From: Rhodospirillaceae bacterium
GTDB lineage: Bacteria; Pseudomonadota; Alphaproteobacteria; MPNO01; UBA2964
Assembly: GCA_018660305.1 (NCBI GenBank)
Contig: JABJKO010000039.1
Coordinates: forward strand, 1-13,316
Direction: 5' to 3'
DNA length: 13,316 nt
Shown: one piece after another, positions 6,592 to 13,316 of the stretch
How positions within the stretch are numbered: position 1 is the first letter of the stretch
Layout: every line of letters begins with the position of its first letter
Notes under the pieces: generated by a model
Told to the model about the DNA's origin: nothing
Seen by the model: the letters and a program-made list of their open reading frames with translations, nothing else
The model's database searches: none
Translations under genes and position numbers: made by a program

Positions 6592-7560
6592 TTACCCGTT
6601 CAACAACTGCGCCAATCCCGCCAGGGCGGGCTGCTCCGCCGTCACCACGTATGTGGGTACCTTGCGCAGATAGCCTTTGAACCGTCCCTTGGCTTCGAAG
6701 CGGGGGCGGAAGGGGGATCGGGCGAGGGTCTTGCCGAAGCGGGGGACAATGCCGCCGGCGATGTAGATCCCGCCCAGCGCGCCGGATGTCAGGGCAAGGT
6801 CGCCGGCGACAGTGCCGAGGAATCCACAAAACCGTTGCAGGGTTTCGGTTGCGATCTTGTCCCTGCCGGCAAGGGCGCGGTCGGTGATCTCGGCCGGCGA
6901 CAGTCCGGCGGCCCGCTTGCCGGCCCTGGCTGAGATCACGTCATACAGATTGGCCAGCCCCGGTCCCGACAGCACCCGCTCGGCGGAGACGTGACCGAAA
7001 CGGACGCGCAGCAGGTCAAGAATGGCGTCGTCTTCCTGGCCCGTGCTGGGCAACGTCACATGCCCTCCTTCGGTGGCGACCGGCAGCCAGTAATCTTCGT
7101 CGGGCACCAGCAGGGAGACGCCCAGCCCGGTGCCCGGACCGATCACAGCAATGGGGGCGTCTTTGGCAGGCTGACCCGGTCCGACCTTGAGCCGGTCGCG
7201 GTCCTTCAGCCCCGGGACCGCCAGCGCAATGGCGAGGAAGTCGTTGACGATTTGGAGCTCCTGCAGGCCGAGGCGGCGCTGCAGGGCGTTGGTGGAGAAT
7301 GACCAGTTTCGGTTGGTCATTTTGACCTTGTCGCCGGTGATGGGCGATGCGACCGCGATGGCGGCGCTCGTCACCTTGCCCTTGGGCTTTACCTGTTCGA
7401 CATAGGCTTCCATGGCGTCGCCGAGAGAGGCGTAGCGGGCGCAGGGGAGTATGCGGAGCTGCGTGGGTATGCCGCGGGCGCCCAGCAGGGCGAAACGGGC
7501 ATTGGTGCCGCCGATATCGCCGACCAGGGCGACCGGGTTATTGGTTTTTCTTTCTGCCAC
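6592..7560 (-). CDS. glk: Glucokinase, GTG start
   Basis: This cytoplasmic ATP-dependent glucokinase of the bacterial Glk family (not ROK) has 322 residues, the family's usual size. It makes glucose-6-phosphate. Motifs are the phosphate loop GDIGGTNARFAL (14-25), catalytic NDFLA with D107 (106-110), GPGTGLGVSL (141-150), the sugar-binding EGGHVTL (164-170), ERVLSGPGL (194-202) and the adenosine-site SGALGGIYIAGGI (259-271). I choose the GTG at 7560. It lies four bases after the otsA stop, and the protein then begins ten or so residues before the phosphate loop as in relatives. The open frame continues to 7629 inside otsA, but that part is not family-like. Next to trehalose genes, its likely job is to recapture glucose from trehalose hydrolysis and supply glucose-6-phosphate to OtsA. 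Confidence 0.93.
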   Translation of the reverse strand: MAERKTNNPVALVGDIGGTNARFALLGARGIPTQLRILPCARYASLGDAMEAYVEQVKPKGKVTSAAIAVASPITGDKVKMTNRNWSFSTNALQRRLGLQELQIVNDFLAIALAVPGLKDRDRLKVGPGQPAKDAPIAVIGPGTGLGVSLLVPDEDYWLPVATEGGHVTLPSTGQEDDAILDLLRVRFGHVSAERVLSGPGLANLYDVISARAGKRAAGLSPAEITDRALAGRDKIATETLQRFCGFLGTVAGDLALTSGALGGIYIAGGIVPRFGKTLARSPFRPRFEAKGRFKGYLRKVPTYVVTAEQPALAGLAQLLNG

Positions 7561-7564
7561 CGTC

Positions 7565-8947
7565 TTAGCCCGTGGGTGCCGGGCGCTGCAGCGCTTCGAG
7601 GTAGCCGGCGCGCCAGGCGTGGACATCATGGTTGGTCAGCCAGCTCATCATGGTGCGCCAGCGTTCGCGGCGCTCGCCCACCGGCATGAGAATGGCGCGG
7701 GACAGGGCATCGGCGACACCATCATCGTCGTAGGGGTTGACGATCAGGGCATCCTTCAACTCGTGCGCCGCACCGGCGAACCGTGACAGGATCAGGACTC
7801 CGGGATCCTTTTCGTCCTGCGAGGCGACGAATTCCTTGGCCACCAGATTCATGCCGTCGCGCAGCGGTGTCACCAGCCCGACGCGGCTTTTCCTGTAGAA
7901 ACAGGTCAGCTCGTTACGGTCGAAACTCTTATTGAGATAGCGGATGGGCACCCAGTCGAAATCGGCGAAGCGGCCATTCACGTGTCCGGCCTGGGTTTCC
8001 AGCTCGCGGCGGATTTCCGCGTAGTCTGTGACATCACCCCGCGATGGCGGTGCGATCTGCATGAAGGTGACCTTGTTCAGCATCTTCGGGTCGGATGCGA
8101 GCAGTTTTTCGAAGGCGTTAAAACGCGCGACCAGCCCTTTGCTGTAATCCAGCCGGTCAACGCCGGTGATCAGCAGCCGTTTCTGCAGCGTGGTCTCGAG
8201 GCGTTTTGCCTCCGGTGAATTGTCGTGTTTGCTGGCCAGTTTCGCGACATCGGCGGTATCGATGCCGATGGGATAGACGCCGGCCCGGAACGTCCGGCCA
8301 AAGGCGCGGACCACCCCATCCGACAGGACTTCGCCGCCCGCTTCGAGGACGATGTAATCGAAGAAAGCCGACAGATCGTTGACCGTGTGAAACCCGACCA
8401 GATCGTAGGAGGCCAGGGCCCGCATGATGTCTTCGTGCCGCGGCAGGGCGAGCAGGATCTCCAGCGCCGGCAGCGGCGTATGCAGGAAAAAGCCCATGAG
8501 CTGATCGCATCCCTGCTTGCGGAGCTCGGCGGCGAGGGGGATCAGGTGATAATCATGGACCCAGACGATGTCGTCCTTGCGCAGCAGCGGCTTCAGGGTG
8601 CGGGCGAAGCGGCCGTTTACCCGCATATAGCCGGTGAAATCCCGCCGGTCGTAACGCATGAGATCGAGCCGGTAATGGAACAGCGGCCAGAGCGTGCTGT
8701 TGGCGAAGCCGGTGTAATATTCGGTGTAATCGCGCCGCGTCATCCCCACGGTGGCGTAGGTCAGCGAGCCCACCTTGGTGGTGTTCGGTTCGGTCGGCGC
8801 CGTGGTGACGATCTCTCCGTTCCAGCCGAACCAGATGCCGCCGGATTCCTTGAGAGCCGCGAGTACCGCGACCGCCAATCCCCCCGCTGCTGTTTGTCCT
8901 TCGTCGACCGGGGCAACCCGGTTGGAGATAACGACGAGACGGCTCAA
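7565..8947 (-). CDS. otsA: Alpha,alpha-trehalose-6-phosphate synthase, TTG start
   Basis: This GT20 retaining glycosyltransferase joins glucose from a nucleotide sugar (usually UDP-glucose) to glucose-6-phosphate, giving trehalose-6-phosphate. At 460 residues it has typical OtsA length without a fused phosphatase. Matches to the E. coli active site are R10 in SNRV, the N-terminal GG loop (22-23), W42, Y77/Y78 and W87 for the acceptor, D132 in VHDYHL, R265 and K270 in DRLDYSKGL, and D364 and E372 in [10 protein letters not shown]. The start is TTG at 8947. GGGAGGAGG (8952-8960) lies just upstream, and the TTG overlaps the TGA of the GH15 gene, so translation is probably coupled. A second TTG at 8962 lies within the ribosome-site region and is less likely. 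Four bases separate its stop from glk. Confidence 0.95.
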   Translation of the reverse strand: MSRLVVISNRVAPVDEGQTAAGGLAVAVLAALKESGGIWFGWNGEIVTTAPTEPNTTKVGSLTYATVGMTRRDYTEYYTGFANSTLWPLFHYRLDLMRYDRRDFTGYMRVNGRFARTLKPLLRKDDIVWVHDYHLIPLAAELRKQGCDQLMGFFLHTPLPALEILLALPRHEDIMRALASYDLVGFHTVNDLSAFFDYIVLEAGGEVLSDGVVRAFGRTFRAGVYPIGIDTADVAKLASKHDNSPEAKRLETTLQKRLLITGVDRLDYSKGLVARFNAFEKLLASDPKMLNKVTFMQIAPPSRGDVTDYAEIRRELETQAGHVNGRFADFDWVPIRYLNKSFDRNELTCFYRKSRVGLVTPLRDGMNLVAKEFVASQDEKDPGVLILSRFAGAAHELKDALIVNPYDDDGVADALSRAILMPVGERRERWRTMMSWLTNHDVHAWRAGYLEALQRPAPTG

Positions 8948-10731
8948 AAAGCCTCCTCCCAAGATTTACTCAAGCGCATGGCAGATGTGATCAGCCCGAC
9001 CATAGAGTATGTCTGCGGGAAATTCCCCCACAATTCGCCCGTATTGGGATCGAGATCTTCGGAGAGCAAACCCACATGGTTGCGGTGGGAGAGTATCTTT
9101 TCGAACAATTCCCTTGCTTCGTCCTGCCGGCCAATGGCGGCAAGCGCATCGATGTACCAGAACGTGCACACGGTGAAGGCGTTGTCCGGCGTGCCGAAAT
9201 CGTCGGGCGCCGCGTAGCGCAACAGAAGATCGCCCCGTTTCAGGTATTTTTCGATGGCTTCCACCGTGCCCACGAAGCGCGGGTCTGTCGCCTCGACGAA
9301 CCCCATATGATGCAGGAGCAGGAGGCTGGCATCGAGATCCTTGCCGCCATAGCAATCCACAAAGCTGTTCAGTTCGCTGTTCCACGCATCCTTGATGATT
9401 TTCTTGTGCATGCGTTTGGCATGGTTATGCCAATACTCGGCGCGGCCGGTGAACTGAAGGTGGTCGGCGATGCGGGCGAGGCGGTCACAGGCGGCCCAGC
9501 ACATGGCCGCCGAAAAGGTGTGTACTTTGGCGATGGTGCGGAATTCCCAGATTCCGGCGTCCGGCTGATCGAACAGCTTGGCGGCCTGCTCGCCGATGGC
9601 TTCCAGCCGTTCGAACATGCGCCCGGTTCCCGGGTGCGCCATGCGGACATCGAAAAACATCTGGGTCGCCGCCATGATGACGCTGCCATAGACGTCGTTC
9701 TGAATATGCTCATAAGCCTGATTGCCGACCCGCACCGGCCCGTTTCCGCGATAGCCCGACAGATTGGTTTCGGTGCGCTCGATCAGCTTCGAATCGAGAG
9801 TCACGCTATAGACCGGCTGCAGATGGCCGTCGTCCGCGGTGGCCGCCACATTGGTGATATAGCGCAGATATTCCTGCATGGTCCGGGTCGCGCCCAACCG
9901 GTTAAGCGCATGGACGACGAAATAGGAATCGCGCAGCCAGCAATACCGGTAGTCCCAGTTGCGTTCGGTTCCCGGTGCCTCGGGAATCGACGTGGTCATG
10001 GCGGCAATCACCGCGCCGCTTTCCTCGAAGGTGCACAGCTTGAGGGTGATGGCGGCGCGAATGACCTCTTCCTGCCATTCGAAGGGGAGGGACAGTCCGC
10101 TGCACCATTCACGCCAGTAATCCGTCGTTCGCTCGATGAAATCGCGGGCGGTTTCCTCGATGCCGCTGTCCAGTGTCTCGTCCGGCCCCAGGATCATCGT
10201 CATGGGTTCTTCCAGAATGAACGGGACTTCCTTCAGGACGAATGAAATCGGCACGTCGGTGGTCAGCCGAACGGTGTTATTGGGGATCACGTAACGGATA
10301 TGATTGCTGCCGTGGGTTACCTCCGGCTGGCGGGCGCCGTAATCCATGGCCGGCTTGATACGGACTTTTATTCTGGGATTGCCGATGACCGCCCGCAGCC
10401 GGCGCACAATCATTACGGGCCGGTAGGTCCGTCCGCGCTGCTTGAACCGGGGCGTGAAATCGGTGATCTCCAGGGCGGAACCGTGGGTGTCGTAGAGTGT
10501 CGTGACCACGATCGCGGTATTGTAGAGATAGCACTGTTCGCTGCGTGCGAAATCCTCTACCTCGATCTCGAAATAGCCATGATCCCTGCTGTCCTGGCCA
10601 CCGTCCATCAGGGAGCAGAAAATCGGGTCGTCGTCATAGCGCGGCATGCATGACCAGACGATTTTCGCCTGATCGTCGAGCAGCGCGCTAAACGAGCAGT
10701 TTCCGATAACGGCGAGGTTCAAATCGCTCAT
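8944..10731 (-). CDS. Glycoside hydrolase family 15 protein, probable trehalase or glucoamylase-like
   Basis: This 595-residue cytoplasmic GH15 enzyme inverts alpha-glucosidic bonds. The N-terminal beta-sandwich typical of prokaryotic members covers about 1-200 (IGNCSFSALLDD... near the start). The catalytic (alpha/alpha)6 barrel follows. The substrate-site block RNWDYRYCWLRDS lies at 257-269. The general acid is E396 in GIWEFR, and the general base is E558 in GLLSEDLDPNTGELWGNFPQ (554-573). All landmarks are intact and there is no signal peptide. Some bacterial GH15 members are trehalases and others cleave starch-like glucans. Placement between otsB and otsA favours trehalose or a related glucoside, but this is context only. 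The ATG at 10731 follows 22 bases after otsB, with GGGGA upstream. Its TGA overlaps the otsA TTG start. Confidence 0.9.
   Translation of the reverse strand: MSDLNLAVIGNCSFSALLDDQAKIVWSCMPRYDDDPIFCSLMDGGQDSRDHGYFEIEVEDFARSEQCYLYNTAIVVTTLYDTHGSALEITDFTPRFKQRGRTYRPVMIVRRLRAVIGNPRIKVRIKPAMDYGARQPEVTHGSNHIRYVIPNNTVRLTTDVPISFVLKEVPFILEEPMTMILGPDETLDSGIEETARDFIERTTDYWREWCSGLSLPFEWQEEVIRAAITLKLCTFEESGAVIAAMTTSIPEAPGTERNWDYRYCWLRDSYFVVHALNRLGATRTMQEYLRYITNVAATADDGHLQPVYSVTLDSKLIERTETNLSGYRGNGPVRVGNQAYEHIQNDVYGSVIMAATQMFFDVRMAHPGTGRMFERLEAIGEQAAKLFDQPDAGIWEFRTIAKVHTFSAAMCWAACDRLARIADHLQFTGRAEYWHNHAKRMHKKIIKDAWNSELNSFVDCYGGKDLDASLLLLHHMGFVEATDPRFVGTVEAIEKYLKRGDLLLRYAAPDDFGTPDNAFTVCTFWYIDALAAIGRQDEARELFEKILSHRNHVGLLSEDLDPNTGELWGNFPQTYSMVGLITSAMRLSKSWEEAF
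8952..8960 (-). promoter_or_regulatory. Strong ribosome binding site of otsA
   Basis: The minus strand reads GGGAGGAGG, with its first GGAGG core seven bases from TTG 8947. It lies within the last codons of the GH15 gene (Trp-Glu-Glu-Ala) and decides the TTG start of otsA. Confidence 0.65.
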
Positions 10732-10753
10732 AGGGCAATGTCCCCGATTTTTA

Positions 10754-11557
10754 TTAACGTTCTGCTTTGACGATTTGTTCCAGCCAGCGGATTACACCCA
10801 TAACGTCATCGACCCGAAACCGCGCCGCCGTTTTGGCGCCATTGCCGACCCGGATGGAATGGCCTCCCTGGGCGTTGACCAGCTCAAATCCGCTTTCATC
10901 GGTCACATCATCGCCTATAAACACCGGCAACCGGCCCTGAAAAGGCGCTTCTGCCATAAAATCGGCGATTGCCGTTCCCTTATCTCCCCGCCCGGGCCGA
11001 ATCTCCACCAACATCTTGCCTTTCTGAAGAAAAAGGCCGTCCCCGAATTCGCCAATCAGCTCTTGCGCCAGTTCTGTTGCCGGCCCCTCCGCCGCTGGAC
11101 AGTTTCGAAAATGGAGACCCATGGACAAGGTTTTGTCTTCCACCACCACACCGGGGTTCCGGGAAGCAAAGGCCTCCATCCTGTCGCGAATGGCCGGCAT
11201 ATGGGCGCCAGGATCCGGCCGTTGCAGTAAACCGGCCTGATCGCGCCGTTCAAGGCCATGGTTTCCGGCGGCCGCCAGCTGCAATGGAGAAAACAGGCGA
11301 TCGAGCGTATCGATGGATCGCCCGCTCACCAGGGCGAGAGCGCCCTCCAGCTTGGTCCGGAGGTCGGTGAGGAGAGGGATGAGGTTGCCGCCGACGAGGA
11401 CCGAATCCGGCTCCGACGCGATTTCAACCAATGTGCCGTCTACATCAAGGAAGAGCGCCCAGTCGGGGCTCGGCACGGGCAGGTTTGGGGCGGCGCTGCC
11501 CGGGGCGGGGCGGGCGTCATCGGGCTGATCTTGGGGGGAGGGTTCGTCCTGGATCAT
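10754..11557 (-). CDS. otsB: Trehalose-6-phosphate phosphatase
   Basis: This HAD-superfamily phosphatase removes phosphate from trehalose-6-phosphate to give trehalose. It has 267 residues, typical for OtsB. HAD motif I LFLDVDGTL holds the nucleophile D38 and acid D40. Motif II is VSGRS with S78. EDKTLSMGLHFR (140-151), KGKMLVEIRPGRGDKG (179-194) and motif IV FIGDDVTDESGFE (213-225) with D216/D217 complete the active site and the C2B-type cap. The first about 30 residues are acidic and proline-rich, and probably disordered. The start ATG lacks a clear ribosome site, so its exact position is less sure than the gene. It is the first of four tightly packed genes (otsB, GH15, otsA, glk). A TTGACA box lies about 35 bases upstream. 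Confidence 0.94.
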   Translation of the reverse strand: MIQDEPSPQDQPDDARPAPGSAAPNLPVPSPDWALFLDVDGTLVEIASEPDSVLVGGNLIPLLTDLRTKLEGALALVSGRSIDTLDRLFSPLQLAAAGNHGLERRDQAGLLQRPDPGAHMPAIRDRMEAFASRNPGVVVEDKTLSMGLHFRNCPAAEGPATELAQELIGEFGDGLFLQKGKMLVEIRPGRGDKGTAIADFMAEAPFQGRLPVFIGDDVTDESGFELVNAQGGHSIRVGNGAKTAARFRVDDVMGVIRWLEQIVKAER

Positions 11558-11590
11558 TGCAGCGGGAGAAAACGGGAGTTAGGGCCTTGC

Positions 11591-11596
11591 TGTCAA
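11591..11596 (-). promoter_or_regulatory. Possible -35 box upstream of otsB
   Basis: A perfect minus-strand TTGACA falls in the 52-base gap between the transglycosylase stop and the otsB ATG. No good -10 is visible at 16-18 bases. It could mark an internal promoter for the trehalose operon, or be chance. Confidence 0.22.
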
Positions 11597-11609
11597 GAAA
11601 AGATAGACT

Positions 11610-12230
11610 TTATCGCCGGGCCAGCGTGTTACGGCGGCGATTGGCGGCGATTCTGGCTTTTTTCCGGGCGTGAAAATCCTGCTTTTGCTCGTTTGTCCAA
11701 ATGGAATAGACGCGGCGCCAGTAACCCTGGCCGCGCTTTTTCCAGTGTCCGTTGTGATACCGGCCCACCGCATGGGCCCAGGAACCTTTCTTGTCCCGCA
11801 GGCTTTTCAGCCATGCCGCCGCGTAGGCGACATTATTGACCGGATCGAACGCCTCTTCGACGCTGCCGAAAATATGACCGTGATACTTGAGATTGACCTG
11901 CATGCAACCCACGTCGATATTGCGAATGCCGTCCGCCCGCAGCCGTTTCACTTCGGCGAGCGCCTTGGCCTTGGTGGGGAAAAACTTGCCTTTGCCGCCA
12001 GCGGTGACGGTCCAGGGCCAGGCAATTCTTGCCTGCGCTTTCTTGTCCCACCGGCCGGATTCGGCCAATGACACCGCGTGCAGGAGAAACCGCGGCAGCC
12101 GTTGGGAGAGCTCCGCCGCATGGATGGCGGAAGCGCAAATTCGGCTGGAATCCGGGCCTGCCAGAGCCATTTTAGGGGCTAGCTGGCTGATCAGGGCTGC
12201 CAATAATGAGACGAGAACCACCGAGCGCAT
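11610..12230 (-). CDS. Secreted SLT-type lytic transglycosylase
   Basis: This is a periplasmic peptidoglycan lytic transglycosylase of 206 residues. From the ATG at 12230, the first 24 residues form a signal peptide (MRSVVLVSLLAALIS, cleavage after ALA). The catalytic glutamate is E57 in HAVSLAESGRW. The PWTV block, with GKFFPTKAKALAEVKRL (81-97), NIDVGCMQVNLKYH (104-117) and FDPVNNVAYAAAWLKSL (128-144), is a layout I recall from an alphaproteobacterial SLT subfamily. AVGRYHNG (154-161) supplies the aromatic Tyr motif. The C-terminal 20 residues are strongly basic and might bind the wall or membrane. Upstream in-frame starts exist (ATG 12257, GTG 12275), and none has a compelling ribosome site. 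I choose 12230 because it yields a clean signal peptide. The gene lies between the formylglutamate amidohydrolase family gene and otsB on the same strand. Confidence 0.88.
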   Translation of the reverse strand: MRSVVLVSLLAALISQLAPKMALAGPDSSRICASAIHAAELSQRLPRFLLHAVSLAESGRWDKKAQARIAWPWTVTAGGKGKFFPTKAKALAEVKRLRADGIRNIDVGCMQVNLKYHGHIFGSVEEAFDPVNNVAYAAAWLKSLRDKKGSWAHAVGRYHNGHWKKRGQGYWRRVYSIWTNEQKQDFHARKKARIAANRRRNTLARR

Positions 12231-12258
12231 GCGATACCAATCCGGTTCCGGGAACATC

Positions 12259-12271
12259 GGGGCATTGCCCC
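12259..12271. other. Small perfect hairpin before the transglycosylase gene
   Basis: GGGGC and GCCCC pair perfectly around a 3-base loop (ATT on the plus strand), just upstream of the possible start codons of the transglycosylase. It lies about 70 bases after the stop of the upstream gene. There is no following T-run on the minus strand, so it is not a classic intrinsic terminator. It could affect translation initiation, or be chance. Confidence 0.3.
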
Positions 12272-12340
12272 TCACCGACTGTCATGCAAATCCCGTGCCA
12301 AGCCGGTAAAGCGGGCGTTAAGGCCGGTGGCGGGAGCTTC

Positions 12341-13264
12341 CTACAGGCGAAATATACCGTCGTCCATATCAGCCAGATCGGTCAGCAACAGCTTCATGTC
12401 CTGCGTCAGCTTGGCCATGCCGCCATTGGGCTTGATCGCCGTCTCATCCATATAGAGCCCCCGATTAATCTCGATCTGCACCGCATGCAGACCCTGGGAT
12501 GGGCGGCCATAGTGGCGCGTTGTAAAGCCGCCGGCGAAGGGCTTGTTACGCACCACCTGATATCCGCGATTTTTCAGGGCGTGTTCGATGGTCGCGATCA
12601 CCGGTTCGGAACAGGCGCTGGAAAAACAATCGCCCAGCACCATATCGGCCCGAACCCGCCCGGCATCCGGATCGTGGGGCCCGCCAACCGACGGCATGGA
12701 ATGACAATCCAGCAGGACATAGTGCCCGAATCGCCGCCGCGTTGCGTCCAGCAAATCCCGCAGGGCGCGATGGTAAGGGCGGTAGTTGGCGTTAATTCGT
12801 GCGGCGGCGTCGGCGAATGTGAGCTTGGAGGCGTAGATTTCCTGGCCCGAACTGACCAGCCGCGCGATGGTGCCAAGACCCGCGGCGACCCGGCTGGATT
12901 GCGTATTCGCATAATCCGGCAATTCATCGTGGAACATCTCCGGGTCCAGTTCGAATGGCTCCCGGTTGGGGTCGATATAGGCTCTCGGAAAGAGGGCGCG
13001 CAGCAGCGGCATGCCGAGGCTCGGCGCCGCGGCGAACAGATCGTCCACAAAACTGTCCTCGGAACGGCGCAGCGCCAACAGGTCCAGCGGTGAATTGGCG
13101 ACAAAATCCGCCGGGTAGTCTCTACCGCTATGGGGTGAGGCAAGGACCACGGGTGTTGTCTGTTCCGCGGGGGCGAGCACCTCCCACGAATTTTCCGGAT
13201 CCCGTTGCGTCGATTTGCGTTCAGCCATGGCCAGTGATGTACTCAATTGCTTGGGTTCTGTCAT
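12341..13264 (-). CDS. N-formylglutamate amidohydrolase family protein
   Basis: This 307-residue member of the N-formylglutamate amidohydrolase family is related to the zinc carboxypeptidase-like fold. The enzyme HutG of histidine breakdown releases formate and glutamate from N-formylglutamate. Visible landmarks are SPHSGRDYP (43-51) with H45, SEDSFVDDLF (68-77), YIDPNREPFELDP (96-108), LLDCHSMPSVGG (184-195) with H188, and GLHAVQIEINRGLYMDE (258-274), which together cover the putative metal and substrate sites. The first about 25 residues are variable and hydrophilic, so a later ATG at 13228 is possible. No clear ribosome site settles it. No histidine-utilisation gene is in the window, so the physiological substrate may differ from N-formylglutamate. 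The stop lies about 110 bases before the transglycosylase start, and the two may share a transcript. Confidence 0.87.
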   Translation of the reverse strand: MTEPKQLSTSLAMAERKSTQRDPENSWEVLAPAEQTTPVVLASPHSGRDYPADFVANSPLDLLALRRSEDSFVDDLFAAAPSLGMPLLRALFPRAYIDPNREPFELDPEMFHDELPDYANTQSSRVAAGLGTIARLVSSGQEIYASKLTFADAAARINANYRPYHRALRDLLDATRRRFGHYVLLDCHSMPSVGGPHDPDAGRVRADMVLGDCFSSACSEPVIATIEHALKNRGYQVVRNKPFAGGFTTRHYGRPSQGLHAVQIEINRGLYMDETAIKPNGGMAKLTQDMKLLLTDLADMDDGIFRL

Positions 13265-13316
13265 CAGAACATTGGGGTTGTCGCCGGCTTATCGATTTGA
13301 CGCTTCCAGGGTTAAC

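Noticed and set aside
7561..7629. Longer glucokinase start inside otsA
   Set aside because: The added residues are rich in Arg, Ser and Pro and do not resemble Glk. The GTG at 7560 fits family length and the four-base spacing after otsA.
8225..9217. Long plus-strand open frame opposite otsA and the GH15 end
   Set aside because: It runs across two well-supported minus-strand genes and their overlap, and has no domain signature.
9076..10245. Long plus-strand open frame opposite the GH15 gene
   Set aside because: The minus-strand gene has intact GH15 catalytic motifs. The plus-strand translation has no recognisable motif and reflects the lack of stops in GC-rich antisense frames.
11594..11615. 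Intrinsic terminator after the transglycosylase gene
   Set aside because: The possible stems here (GATA/TATC or AAAG/CTTT) are short and AT-rich, so they do not make a stable terminator.
12206..13093. Plus-strand open frame opposite the formylglutamate amidohydrolase gene
   Set aside because: It is antisense to a gene with clear family motifs, and its own translation shows no family features.

Overview
The window is a gene-dense, GC-rich bacterial chromosome segment. Gene families, GC content and protein style point to an alphaproteobacterium, possibly Rhodospirillales or a relative; that assignment is an inference from family resemblance. I see no rRNA, tRNA, CRISPR array, transposase or phage gene. 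Apart from the incomplete left edge, no stretch over 300 bases lacks a gene.

Left part (1-6590), mainly acyl-CoA and amide chemistry. A plus-strand alpha/beta hydrolase meets, end to end, a minus-strand pair made of an M20 amidohydrolase and a small two-helix membrane protein. A 133-base divergent intergenic region separates the amidohydrolase from a plus-strand acyl-CoA dehydrogenase whose catalytic glutamate seems to sit at the isovaleryl-CoA dehydrogenase position. An elaborate G/C-rich palindromic element of about 88 bases follows. Next come a class III (CaiB/BaiF) CoA-transferase, a strikingly AT-rich multi-spanning membrane protein that overlaps it, and a double-hotdog MaoC/HTD2-like hydratase with a TTG start. 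CoA transfer, dehydrogenation and hydration together look like a catabolic route for an organic acid, possibly a branched or dicarboxylic one. The substrate cannot be read from sequence.

Right part (6592-13264), all on the minus strand. In transcription order it encodes an N-formylglutamate amidohydrolase family protein, a secreted lytic transglycosylase, trehalose-6-phosphate phosphatase (OtsB), a GH15 glucosidase/trehalase-like enzyme, trehalose-6-phosphate synthase (OtsA) and glucokinase (Glk). The last four are tightly packed: a 22-base gap, then a TTGA stop/start overlap, then a 4-base gap. They form a closed set: trehalose made from glucose-6-phosphate and a nucleotide sugar (OtsA, OtsB), a likely hydrolase releasing glucose (GH15), and a kinase returning glucose to glucose-6-phosphate (Glk).

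I found no clearly new defence or mobile system. The items most worth a second look are the AT-rich membrane gene embedded in a GC-rich operon, the palindromic intergenic element, the trehalose cycle operon with GH15 between otsB and otsA, and the relocated catalytic base of the acyl-CoA dehydrogenase.
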